A stretch of DNA of 20,711 nucleotides from assembly GCA_022565075.1 (NCBI GenBank), contig JADFKG010000014.1:1-20711 (forward strand), given 5' to 3'. The position numbers and the translations under genes were made by a program. This document shows, in pieces, positions 1 to 7,383 of the stretch (its first letter is position 1; the number at the start of each line of letters is the position of its first letter). The stretch comes from Chloroflexota bacterium (lineage in GTDB: Bacteria > Chloroflexota > Dehalococcoidia > SM23-28-2 > RBG-16-64-32). The notes beneath the pieces were generated by a model. The model was not told where the DNA came from. It made no database searches and saw only the letters and a list, made by a program, of their open reading frames with translations.

Positions 1-2664
1 ATGTACGTGTGGATTCTCTGGGATGCGAAGACCGGGTACAGCGACGTGTTCTGGCTGCGCGTGCTGTGGCAATGGGGTGCGCGACTGGTGGCCGGTCTCG
101 TGGTCGGGGCGCTGGTATTCCTGAACTTGCGTATCGTGTCCGAGACGCTGGGCGGCATCCAGATCAAACGTCGTTTCGGGAATCTCGAGATCTCGGAACA
201 GTTGCCGAGGAGCTACGTGCTCTGGGGCATGGGAGGCGCTTCGGCGCTGCTCGCGCTCTGGTTCGGCGGATCCATACCTCAGACTCTGGGCCTGCAGCTC
301 CTTTTGATTCGCCACGCGGAAGCGTGGGGCATCGTCGAACCGATGCTGAACCACGATGTTGGCTTCTACGTGTTCTGGGTCCCGGTGCTCCTGCAGATCG
401 TCGCCTACGCGTTGGTCGTTGTCTTCCTCGTATTCACGCTCGCGACGGCGGGATACGCGGCCACCGGGGCGTTGCGTTGGGGCCGCGGCCGCCTGGAAGC
501 CCAGGACCCGGCGCGCATGCACCTCGGGGTGCTTCTCGCGCTGTTCCTGATCCTGATCGGCGCCCGGCTCTGGCTGAGCCGGTACGAGCTCATCCTCGAC
601 GGCACCTCCGATGTGCGTGGGATCTTCGGCTTCACGGACGCCGAGGCGAGGCTGCCGGCACTGCAGACGCTCACGATTATCTGTGTCGTTTCGGGTGTGG
701 CGGTGTTCTGGGGAGCCTGGAAGAACCGAGGCGCAGCGATCGTGAGCGCGCTCGTGGCGGTAGTGCTCGCGATGCTCATGATCGGGCAGCTCTACCCCAG
801 CCTGATCCAGTCGCTGCGGGTCGAGCCCAATGAACTGGAGCGGGAGACGCCGTTCATCGAAAGCAATCTCGAATTCACGCGGATGGGCTTCGGTCTGGAC
901 CAGATGGAGCGGCGTCCCTTCGAGTATGCGCAGGACGAAGAGATCGACTGGTCGGTGGCGGCCCGGCAGTTCTCGGGGTTGCCGGTCTGGAACAGGGGCC
1001 CGTTGCTCGCGACGTACCGTGAGCTCGAGGCTCGCTACCCCTACTACGACTTTCGGGACGTCACGATCGACCGCTACGAGACCGCGGACGGACCCGTAAC
1101 GGTCGCGATGTCGGTTCGGGAGGTTGAGCCGCGCGGGATTCAGGATCCAAACTGGCAGAACGTGCATCTGCGCGAGCTCTACGTGGAGGGGATGGGCGTG
1201 GTCGCGAGCCTCGCGAGCCAGAGGACTCCGGAGGGGCGCCCGCCGATGCTCATCTCGGGCATTCCGCCGGAGTCGACGACCGACGCGTTCGCCATTCCCG
1301 GTCTCAGCCTCAATCGCTCGCAGGTGTTCTTTGGCACGCGGGCTCAGGAATATGCGGTCGTCGATGGCGGCAGCGGCCAGTTCCTCGCCCCGAACGGGGA
1401 GCGAGGCGTACCGGGCACGGATTTTCCGGCGGGGATCGAGCTCGGCGGGTGGCTCCGAACTGCGCTGATCGCTTGGCGGTTCGGCGAACTCAACCTCATC
1501 TTCTCCGACGAGCTCACGGACGACAGTCGGTTCATCTACAGACGCCAAGTCACCGAGCGGGTGCTTGCGATCGCGCCGTTCCTCCGGTTCCCGGAGGTGC
1601 CGTACCCGGTCGTGCTGGACGGGCGGGTCGTGTGGATGCTCGAGGGCTTCACCGCGACCGGTGCCTTCCCGCTTTCGACGGTGCATCAGTTCGGCACGAT
1701 CCGATCGCGGGTGAGGTACGCACGAAACTCGGTGAAGGTCACCGTGGACGCGGTAACCGGCGAGGTGGACTTCTACCGCGTCCCGATCGACGACCCGCTG
1801 CTCGACGCGTACGAGCGTGTGTTCCCCGGGCTACTTCAGCCTCTGGAAGAGATGCCGGACGAGATGCGGGCCCACATCCGCTACTCCAGAGCGATGCTGG
1901 ACCTGCAGAGTCGTGTTCTCCTCCAATACCACCAGGAGACGGCGCCGGCGTTCCACGGCCAGCAGGATGTCTGGGATTCTCCGCAGGAGCTCGCCCAGGG
2001 CCCGAACCCGGTCCCGTATCAGCCCGAGTACGGCCTCTATGCTCTGCCGGGGGAAAGTGAAGCGCGATTCCACCTCACGACCGTATTCGTACCGAGGGAC
2101 CGCCAGAACCTCACCGCGATCCTCGCCGCCCGGACGGATGAACGCGGCGTGCCCGAGTTGATCCTCTACGACGTGCCGGTGACTGACCAGGTGCCCGGGC
2201 CCCGTCAAATCGAGGCCCTGGTCGAACAGGATCCGGAGATCTCGCAGCAGTTCTCGCTTTGGCGAACGGGCGGAAGCGAGGTCTGGACGGGGCACCTGCA
2301 CCTCGTCTCGGTGGGAAAGCGCATCGTGTACATGGAGCCCGTCTTCCTCGCCGCCGAGGCGGACGCGATTCCGGCGCTCAGCCGATTCGTGGTCAGCGAC
2401 GGTGTCCGCGTGGCGATGACCGAGAACCTGGCCGACGCGATCAGCGAGCTCGCCGGCCTCACCGTGCCGGTGCCCGCCACGGATACGGCGGTGCCGACGC
2501 TCGACGCGTCGGCTGGCGGCGACGGGGGTTGGTCCTCCACCGCCCTAGCCCTTCTCGAGCGGGCGGAGGCTAGCGCCCGGGCAGGGGACTGGCAGGGTTA
2601 CGGCGAGGCATTGGACGAGCTACGTGCGTTGCTTCAGCGCATGGGGTCCGGTGGGGCCTTCTAG
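1..2664 (+). CDS. UPF0182 (COG1615) integral membrane protein, 5'-truncated
   Basis: This is a member of the UPF0182/COG1615 family of large membrane proteins, whose function is unknown. Residues 1 to about 265 contain several hydrophobic transmembrane segments. The rest is a large, probably extracytoplasmic region. Family landmarks are visible: the membrane exit followed by VEPNELERETPFIESNLEFT (about 273-292), the YYDFRDVTIDRY stretch, NRSQVFFG, YARNSVKVTVDA and the LLQYHQETAP/DVWDSP region. The C-terminal tail is a short helical segment containing AGDWQGYGEAL, as in other members. The usual YTHGYG-type motif reads YVEGMG here. The first visible residues align with the second membrane region of known members such as the mycobacterial protein, so about 40 N-terminal residues with one more membrane segment probably lie outside the window. 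The ATG at base 1 is then likely an internal Met. The stop lies 31 bases before sucC. Family assignment is firm; function is not known. Confidence 0.88.
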   Translation: MYVWILWDAKTGYSDVFWLRVLWQWGARLVAGLVVGALVFLNLRIVSETLGGIQIKRRFGNLEISEQLPRSYVLWGMGGASALLALWFGGSIPQTLGLQLLLIRHAEAWGIVEPMLNHDVGFYVFWVPVLLQIVAYALVVVFLVFTLATAGYAATGALRWGRGRLEAQDPARMHLGVLLALFLILIGARLWLSRYELILDGTSDVRGIFGFTDAEARLPALQTLTIICVVSGVAVFWGAWKNRGAAIVSALVAVVLAMLMIGQLYPSLIQSLRVEPNELERETPFIESNLEFTRMGFGLDQMERRPFEYAQDEEIDWSVAARQFSGLPVWNRGPLLATYRELEARYPYYDFRDVTIDRYETADGPVTVAMSVREVEPRGIQDPNWQNVHLRELYVEGMGVVASLASQRTPEGRPPMLISGIPPESTTDAFAIPGLSLNRSQVFFGTRAQEYAVVDGGSGQFLAPNGERGVPGTDFPAGIELGGWLRTALIAWRFGELNLIFSDELTDDSRFIYRRQVTERVLAIAPFLRFPEVPYPVVLDGRVVWMLEGFTATGAFPLSTVHQFGTIRSRVRYARNSVKVTVDAVTGEVDFYRVPIDDPLLDAYERVFPGLLQPLEEMPDEMRAHIRYSRAMLDLQSRVLLQYHQETAPAFHGQQDVWDSPQELAQGPNPVPYQPEYGLYALPGESEARFHLTTVFVPRDRQNLTAILAARTDERGVPELILYDVPVTDQVPGPRQIEALVEQDPEISQQFSLWRTGGSEVWTGHLHLVSVGKRIVYMEPVFLAAEADAIPALSRFVVSDGVRVAMTENLADAISELAGLTVPVPATDTAVPTLDASAGGDGGWSSTALALLERAEASARAGDWQGYGEALDELRALLQRMGSGGAF

Positions 2665-2695
2665 TAGCTTCTAAGCTTCCCTCCTCTAAAAGCAT

Positions 2696-3835
2696 ATGGA
2701 TATCCACGAATATCAGGCCAAGGAGCGCTTCCGCCTGGCTGGCATCCCGGTCCCGCCGGGCGAGATCGCGACGACCCCGGAAGAGGCCGAAACGATCGCT
2801 ACCAAGTACGGCGGCACGGTCGTGGTGAAGGCGCAGGTACACTCCGGCGGCCGGGGCAAGGCCGGCGGCGTGCAGCTCGCCAAGGACGCGGCCGAGGCGA
2901 AGGAACACGCCGCGGCCATCCTTGGAATGGACATCAACGGCCTCACCGTAGAAAAAGTGCTCGTGACGCCCGCCGAGGATATCGACACCGAGGCGTACGT
3001 CGGCGTGCTCGTGGACCGCAAGAAACGAGCGGCGACGTTCATGGTCTCCGCCGAGGGCGGCGTGGACATCGAGCATGTCTCCGCAGAGACGCCTGAGCTG
3101 ATTCGGAAGCTGACGGTTGATCCCCGCTATGGAATCCTCCCTCACCAAGCGTACTGGCTTGCCAACTTCCTGTACGACGATCCGAGCTTGATCAAGCAGG
3201 CGAGCGAGATCATCGCGCAGCTCTACGACGCGTTCGTGAGTTCGGGAGCCTCGATGGCCGAGATCAACCCACTCATCACCACCTCCGCCGGTGAGGTCAA
3301 GGCGATCGACGCCAAGATGAGCATCGACGACTCGGAGCTGTTTCGTCGTCCCGATGTCGAAGCGATGCGGGACACGTCGTGCGAACCGGCGTCGGAGATC
3401 AAGGCGCGTGAGGCAGGCCTCTCGTACGTGAAGCTCGACGGGGATGTCGGGTGCTGCGTCAACGGGGCAGGACTTGCGATGGCGACGATGGACCTGGTGA
3501 AGTACTACGGCGGCGAGCCGGCGAACTTCCTGGACATCGGAGGTTCGTCCAACCCCGACAAAGTCGTCGCCGCGCTGGAGATCATCACATCGGATCCGAA
3601 CGTGAAGGCGATCCTCTTCAACATCTTCGGCGGCATCACCCGGTGCGACGATGTTGCGAAGGGCATTGTAGAGGCGACCAAGCGCATCGACATCGGGCCC
3701 CCGATCGTGATCCGTCTCACCGGCACCAACGAAGAGTTGGCTCTCGAGATCCTCGAGGACGCGGGTTTCTCCGCCTTTACGTCGATGGACGCGGTCGTAG
3801 AGAAAGCGGTCGAGCTGGCAGCGGGGGGCGCGTAA
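2696..3835 (+). CDS. sucC: succinyl-CoA synthetase (ADP/GDP-forming) beta subunit
   Basis: Beta subunit of succinyl-CoA synthetase, which converts succinyl-CoA + NDP + phosphate to succinate + CoA + NTP in the TCA cycle. It works in the cytoplasm with SucD. At 379 aa it is close to the usual length of about 388. It starts with the family signature MDIHEYQAKE. The ATP-grasp nucleotide loop VKAQVHSGGRGKAGG sits at 44-58, the metal-site AEINPL at 188-193, and the C-terminal ligase domain motifs NGAGLAMATMD (from 256) and FNIFGGITRCDD (about 308-319) are intact. The ATG has no Shine-Dalgarno upstream; the preceding 31 bases are pyrimidine-rich with a direct repeat AGCTT-CTA-AGCTT. The gene is followed 3 bases later by sucD, so the two are one transcription unit. 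Nucleotide preference (ADP or GDP) cannot be judged by eye. Confidence 0.97.
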   Translation: MDIHEYQAKERFRLAGIPVPPGEIATTPEEAETIATKYGGTVVVKAQVHSGGRGKAGGVQLAKDAAEAKEHAAAILGMDINGLTVEKVLVTPAEDIDTEAYVGVLVDRKKRAATFMVSAEGGVDIEHVSAETPELIRKLTVDPRYGILPHQAYWLANFLYDDPSLIKQASEIIAQLYDAFVSSGASMAEINPLITTSAGEVKAIDAKMSIDDSELFRRPDVEAMRDTSCEPASEIKAREAGLSYVKLDGDVGCCVNGAGLAMATMDLVKYYGGEPANFLDIGGSSNPDKVVAALEIITSDPNVKAILFNIFGGITRCDDVAKGIVEATKRIDIGPPIVIRLTGTNEELALEILEDAGFSAFTSMDAVVEKAVELAAGGA

Positions 3836-3838
3836 GCC

Positions 3839-4723
3839 ATGTCGATCTTCATCGACAACGACACGAAGCTGGTGGTACAAGGGATCACTGGGCGGGACGG
3901 CTCGTTCCACACGCTGCAGATGATGGAGTACGGCACCAAGGTCGTCGCCGGCGTAACCCCGGGTAAGGGTGGCCAGAGCTTCGAGGGTCCAGATGGCGAG
4001 ACGGTGCCGATCTTCAACGCCATGGACGAGGCGGTCGCGGAGACCGGCGCCGACACCTCGGTGATCTATGTGCCCCCGGCGTTTGCGGCGGGCGCGATCC
4101 TGGAAGCGGCTGACTCCGGCGTCTCGTTGGTTGTCGCAATCACCGAGGGCGTGCCCGTGCTCGATATGGTGAGAGCGCATGCGTTTGCGCGCGACAAGGG
4201 CGTGCGTGTGCTCGGCCCGAACTGTCCTGGGCTGATCTCCCCCGGGCAATCGAAAGTCGGCATCCTGCCCGGCCAGATCGTCACCGAGGGACCGATCGGG
4301 CTCGTCTCGCGATCCGGTACGCTCACCTACGAGGCGGTCTTCCAGCTCACCAGTGCGGGCCTGGGGCAGACAACCTGTGTGGGTATCGGCGGAGATCCGC
4401 TCATCGGGACGAACTTCATCGACTGCCTCGAGGCGTTCGAGGCCGACCCCGAGACCACGGGAGTGGTCATGCTCGGGGAGATCGGTGGCACCGACGAGCA
4501 GGAAGCTGCAGTGTATGTCAGCGCCAGCATGTCCAAGCCGGTGGTAGGATTCATCGCCGGCCAGACGGCTCCCCCGGGACGCCGAATGGGACATGCCGGT
4601 GCGATCATCAGCGGCTCGGCCGGTACGGCGGAGGAAAAGATGAAGGCCTTCGAGGAAAACGGGATCGCGGTGGCAAAGCGTCCTGCGGACCTCGTCGCTT
4701 TGATCCAGGACGCACTGAACTAG
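3839..4723 (+). CDS. sucD: succinyl-CoA synthetase alpha subunit
   Basis: Alpha subunit of succinyl-CoA synthetase. It carries the CoA-binding Rossmann domain and the histidine that is transiently phosphorylated. At 294 aa it has normal length. The N-terminal CoA domain shows VQGITGRDGSFHT and GVTPGKGG. The middle has LGPNCPGLISPG and VSRSGTLTYEA. The phosphohistidine loop MGHAGAIISG places the active-site His at residue 252. The C-terminus GTAEEKMKAFEENGIAVA is typical. The start is 3 bases after the sucC stop, with a G-rich stretch (GGGGGGCG) serving as ribosome binding site. The next gene follows after 17 bases. Every expected motif is present, and a long open frame on the opposite strand here is only a shadow of this gene and sucC. 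Confidence 0.97.
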   Translation: MSIFIDNDTKLVVQGITGRDGSFHTLQMMEYGTKVVAGVTPGKGGQSFEGPDGETVPIFNAMDEAVAETGADTSVIYVPPAFAAGAILEAADSGVSLVVAITEGVPVLDMVRAHAFARDKGVRVLGPNCPGLISPGQSKVGILPGQIVTEGPIGLVSRSGTLTYEAVFQLTSAGLGQTTCVGIGGDPLIGTNFIDCLEAFEADPETTGVVMLGEIGGTDEQEAAVYVSASMSKPVVGFIAGQTAPPGRRMGHAGAIISGSAGTAEEKMKAFEENGIAVAKRPADLVALIQDALN

Positions 4724-4740
4724 GGACAGGGCGGAACGTT

Positions 4741-5178
4741 ATGGAAGACGAACCATTGCTGGTCGAAGACGCTCTGAAGCCAGGGCAATACCGGGTCTAT
4801 GCGGATACTCCGCTCGCTGAAGTCGTGGACTTGATGGTCCGACGCGAACTGCGCGCGGTGCCCGTCGTCGGTGAACGGTACGAGGTGTTGGGAATCATCA
4901 CCTCGGGCGACGCGCTGGACCGCGTGCTGAACGAGCGCTCAGGTGCGCCCGACCGGGAGGAGTTGCTTGCCAGGGATGTGATGACGCGAGCGGTGCTTTG
5001 CGTGTCTGAGGACCAGCTGCTGGACGAGGCAGCCAATACGATGGTGAACCGGGACGTCGAGCAGCTCCCGGTAGTGCGCGACGGAGAGTTTATCGGATTT
5101 GTCACACGCGACACGATTCTGCGCGCTTTCCACGACGGTGTCACTCGGGCGAACAGCGAAGAAGAAAGCGACTCATGA
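4741..5178 (+). CDS. small stand-alone two-CBS-domain protein
   Basis: A 145-aa cytoplasmic protein made almost entirely of two CBS domains (one Bateman module). The first covers about residues 10-65 (RVYADTPLAEVVDLMV...VLGIITSGDAL). The second covers about 77-135 (ARDVMTRAVLCVSEDQLLDE...FIGFVTRDTILRAF). CBS pairs commonly bind adenine nucleotides (AMP, ADP, ATP, SAM) and act as energy sensors. No catalytic domain is attached, so any partner would act in trans. It lies 17 bases after sucD with a GGGCGGA ribosome site, and its TGA overlaps the ndk ATG by four bases (ATGA), so CBS and ndk are translationally coupled. A link to nucleotide status is therefore attractive, but it is inference from context. 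The domain call is firm; the ligand and target are unknown. Confidence 0.9.
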   Translation: MEDEPLLVEDALKPGQYRVYADTPLAEVVDLMVRRELRAVPVVGERYEVLGIITSGDALDRVLNERSGAPDREELLARDVMTRAVLCVSEDQLLDEAANTMVNRDVEQLPVVRDGEFIGFVTRDTILRAFHDGVTRANSEEESDS

Positions 5179-5597
5179 GTCGAACTCTGGCGATCATCAA
5201 ACCAGATGCCGTCGATGCCGGGAAGGCCGGGAAGATTCTCGCGCACCTGGAGAACGCGGGCTTTTCGGTGACGTCCTTGAAGCTCACAGTCCTCGGCCGG
5301 GCCCAGGCACGTGCGTTCTATGCGGTGCACGAGGGGCGACCATTCTATGATGAATTGGTCGAGTTCATGACCTCGGGCCCCGTGATTCCGATGGTGCTCG
5401 AGGCGGACGACGCGGTGGCCAAGCTACGCGAAGAGATCGGCGCCACCGACCCGGCCGAAGCCGCGGAGGGCACGGTGCGCAAGCTCTTCGCCGAGTCGAA
5501 GGGCAAGAACGCCATCCACGCCTCTGACTCCGACGAGAACGCCGCCAACGAGATCGCTTTCTTCTTCTCCGGACACGAGCGACTAGGGGTCTGGTAG
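5175..5597 (+). CDS. ndk: nucleoside diphosphate kinase
   Basis: Nucleoside diphosphate kinase moves the gamma phosphate between nucleoside tri- and diphosphates through a phosphohistidine, balancing the cellular NTP pools. At 140 aa it has the standard length. It begins MSRTLAIIKPDAV (family signature). The active-site motif NAIHASDSDENA places the catalytic His at residue 115. The region before it reads GTVRKLFAESKGKNAIH instead of the more common TIRGDF form, a variant of the usual sequence. The ATG overlaps the CBS gene stop (ATGA), giving coupled translation. Its position right after sucCD makes functional sense, because succinyl-CoA synthetase makes a single NTP type that NDK redistributes. 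The stop is followed by a 38-base spacer that holds a dyad and a candidate promoter for the next cluster. Confidence 0.97.
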   Translation: MSRTLAIIKPDAVDAGKAGKILAHLENAGFSVTSLKLTVLGRAQARAFYAVHEGRPFYDELVEFMTSGPVIPMVLEADDAVAKLREEIGATDPAEAAEGTVRKLFAESKGKNAIHASDSDENAANEIAFFFSGHERLGVW

Positions 5598-5627
5598 CCT
5601 GGACAATTCCCGGCCCCTGGCTAGCTT
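5595..5627 (+). promoter_or_regulatory. candidate promoter with overlapping dyad ahead of the yceD-rpmF-plsX-fabH-fabD cluster
   Basis: Seen: TGGACA at 5600-5605 (5 of 6 to the -35 consensus), a 16-base spacer, and TAGCTT at 5622-5627 (3 of 6 to the -10 consensus), ending only 8 bases before the yceD ATG at 5636. An inverted repeat covers the same stretch: TAGCCtGG (5595-5602) against CCtGGCTA (5616-5623), seven pairs with one central mismatch. Transcription from here would begin at or almost at the ATG, which fits the absence of a Shine-Dalgarno. The dyad could be an operator, or the stem of a terminator for ndk (no T tract follows it). The -10 match is weak. Confidence 0.35.
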
Positions 5628-5635
5628 TCGCAACT

Positions 5636-6145
5636 ATGCTAAGTCTCGATCTCGGTCGCCTGAGCCGGGAGGGTTCCGTGCTGGTCGAGGCTCGACTTCC
5701 TGCCGATGCACCACTGTGGGATGAGAGTGGCATCGAGTGGGCTGGCCCGGTCGATGTACGGCTCAAGGCTTCGCACGCGGGCACCGGAGAGGTCGTGGTG
5801 CGAGGTGTCATCGAGGGAGCGTTGGCACAGACGTGCAGGCGCTGCCTCGAGCCCGTGACGGGTAGTCTCGAACACGCTGTCACATTGGTTTTTGTATCCT
5901 CGGACGCTCCGGGGTTCGAAGACGACGACGGCACTCACGTGTTCGATCCGGGCGGTGAGTTTGATGTGAGCAACGCGGTGCGCGAGGAGCTGATGCTCGC
6001 GGTCGATAAATACGTCGTTTGTGATCCCGATTGCCGAGGTCTCTGTCCGACGTGCGGCGTGAATCGGAACACCGATTCGTGCACGTGCACGGTGGAGGAG
6101 GCCGACCCCAGGTGGGAGGCACTCAGGGCGCTCAAGAACAAGTGA
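5636..6145 (+). CDS. yceD: YceD/DUF177 family protein (23S rRNA accumulation protein)
   Basis: A DUF177 (YceD) family protein of 169 aa. In other bacteria the family is needed for normal 23S rRNA accumulation, and the gene nearly always sits directly before rpmF, as here. The N-terminal half is beta-rich. A CRRC pair (in AQTCRRCLEP, about residues 62-71) is followed by a C-terminal cysteine cluster CDPDCRGLCPTCGVN and DSCTC, which could bind metal. The sequence DCRGLCPTCG is the strongest family signature. The ATG at 5636 has no ribosome site in front; a possible promoter ends 8 bases upstream, so a leaderless start is possible. The C-terminus (EEADPRWEALRALK) matches the typical DPR.xxL ending. 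rpmF follows after 7 bases. Confidence 0.92.
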   Translation: MLSLDLGRLSREGSVLVEARLPADAPLWDESGIEWAGPVDVRLKASHAGTGEVVVRGVIEGALAQTCRRCLEPVTGSLEHAVTLVFVSSDAPGFEDDDGTHVFDPGGEFDVSNAVREELMLAVDKYVVCDPDCRGLCPTCGVNRNTDSCTCTVEEADPRWEALRALKNK

Positions 6146-6152
6146 GTAGGTA

Positions 6153-6335
6153 ATGGCGGTTCCAAAAAAGCGGACCTCGAAACAGCGCAAGCGGAAGCGT
6201 CGCACGCACTACAAAGCCGAGGCTGTGACGGTCCACAATTGCCCGAACTGTGGTGACGCCAAGGTCCCGCATCGGGTGTGCCCCAGCTGTGGACATTATC
6301 GGGGGGAGCTGGTTCTCGAAGTCGAGATCGACTAG
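6153..6335 (+). CDS. rpmF: ribosomal protein bL32, zinc-binding form
   Basis: 50S ribosomal protein L32, 60 aa. It starts MAVPKKRTSKQRKRKRRTHY, a highly basic N-terminus typical of the family. It carries two CxxC pairs (CPNC at 30-33 and CPSC at 43-46), so it is the zinc-ribbon (C+) paralogue type, not the zinc-independent form. It lies 7 bases after yceD with a weak AGTAGG ribosome site. A 43-base gap separates it from plsX; a small TCGGG/CCCGA hairpin follows the stop (6337-6351) without a T tract. Confidence 0.97.
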   Translation: MAVPKKRTSKQRKRKRRTHYKAEAVTVHNCPNCGDAKVPHRVCPSCGHYRGELVLEVEID

Positions 6336-6378
6336 GTCGGGGGTCTCCCGAGCGATGTCGCGGCTCCCTCTCTAGCCT

Positions 6379-7383
6379 ATGCGGATCATCCTCGATGCCA
6401 TGGGCACCGATCACGCTCCGCGGTCCGAAGTGGCGGGGGCGCTCGAGGCATTGAAGGAACTCGACTCCGACGTCGAGATCGTCCTGGTGGGGGATCGGGA
6501 TACCATCGAGGCCGAGTTCTTACAGCACGACGAGATTCCCGATCGGCTCTCGATCCACCATGCGCCGGACCGGGTGACACCGGAGGAGTCGCCCTCGAAA
6601 GTGATCCGCCGCAATCCCGAGTCTTCGCTGGTCGTGGGGCTCAAGCTCCACCGGGACGGCACGGGGCATGCCTTCGTCAGCGCCGGCTCCACCGGAGCGG
6701 TCATGGCGACGTCGCTCTTCACCCTGCGTGCGCTGCCCGGCGTGGATCGTCCTTCGCTTGCGACCACGTTGCCGTCAGCCGGTGCCCCAGTTCTCCTGCT
6801 CGACGCAGGTGCGAACGTCGACTGTAAGCCCCACCATCTCGTGCAGTTCGCTCATCTCGGCAACATCTACGCGCAGGACATGATGGGACGGTCGGACCCG
6901 AGAATCGCGCTGCTGAACATCGGGGAAGAGCCGGGCAAGGGTGATGAGCTCACGTCTGGGACCTATAGACTCTTGAGGCGAGAGACGGGGCTCAACTTCG
7001 TGGGCAACGTCGAGGGGCGGGACATTATCAAGGACGTCTGCGACGTGGTAGTGTGTGACGGTTTCGTGGGGAACGTACTCTTGAAATTCTATGAGTCGGT
7101 CGCGGAGTTCATCATCGGTCTAGTCGAGGCGGAGCGGGTAGGGAAAGCTGACGACGGCCTGGACCTCGATCACGCTTTCCGGGTTCTCGACTACGCGGAG
7201 ACGGGGGGAGCACCCCTCCTGGGTGTCGGGGGCGTCTCGGTGATCTGCCACGGCGAGTCACCTCCGAAGGCCATCCGTAACGCGCTCGCACTAGCCGCAA
7301 AGGCGGTTCGCTCAGACATGGTCAGGCACAGTGCCCAGGAGGTCGCATTGGCGCTCGGACCCTCCTCGAGGGAGGCGTCATGA
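6379..7383 (+). CDS. plsX: phosphate acyltransferase PlsX
   Basis: PlsX converts acyl-ACP and phosphate to acyl-phosphate, the acyl donor for PlsY in phosphatidic acid synthesis. It is a peripheral membrane protein of normal length (334 aa). The N-terminus MRIILDAMGTDHAP matches the family motif, which is usually LDAMGGDHAP; the second Gly is Thr here. Other visible landmarks are FVSAGSTGAVMA (about 95-106), LLDAGANVDCKP, NIGEEPGKG and the C-terminal GGAPLLGVGGVSVICHG. No Shine-Dalgarno precedes the ATG, and CTCTAGCCT abuts it directly. The stop overlaps the fabH start by four bases (ATGA), and the last codons contain an inverted repeat covering the fabH ribosome site. The order yceD-rpmF-plsX-fabH-fabD is the conserved fatty acid cluster of many bacteria. 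Confidence 0.97.
   Translation: MRIILDAMGTDHAPRSEVAGALEALKELDSDVEIVLVGDRDTIEAEFLQHDEIPDRLSIHHAPDRVTPEESPSKVIRRNPESSLVVGLKLHRDGTGHAFVSAGSTGAVMATSLFTLRALPGVDRPSLATTLPSAGAPVLLLDAGANVDCKPHHLVQFAHLGNIYAQDMMGRSDPRIALLNIGEEPGKGDELTSGTYRLLRRETGLNFVGNVEGRDIIKDVCDVVVCDGFVGNVLLKFYESVAEFIIGLVEAERVGKADDGLDLDHAFRVLDYAETGGAPLLGVGGVSVICHGESPPKAIRNALALAAKAVRSDMVRHSAQEVALALGPSSREAS
7361..7375 (+). promoter_or_regulatory. inverted repeat sequestering the fabH ribosome binding site
   Basis: CCTCC (7361-7365), a five-base loop TCGAG, and GGAGG (7371-7375) form a perfect 5-bp stem. The second arm is the fabH Shine-Dalgarno, four bases before the ATG at 7380. With one bulged C at 7376, three more pairs are possible (GAC 7358-7360 with GTC 7377-7379). 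The whole structure lies in the last codons of plsX, so ribosomes finishing plsX would open it. This suggests translational coupling of fabH to plsX. Whether it folds in the cell is inference. Confidence 0.5.

Noticed and set aside
2666..2678. AGCTT-CTA-AGCTT direct repeat before sucC as a regulator site
   Set aside because: It is too short and a single pair in a 31-base gap; chance cannot be excluded and no known site matches.
2570..4594. 674-codon open frame on the minus strand opposite sucC and sucD
   Set aside because: It is an antisense shadow in high-GC DNA: rich in Arg, Asp, His and Gly, with no domain pattern, and it covers two genes whose motifs are complete.
6337..6351. TCGGG/CCCGA hairpin after rpmF as a terminator
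   Set aside because: The stem is only five pairs and no T tract follows. The plsX gene downstream belongs to the same conserved cluster.
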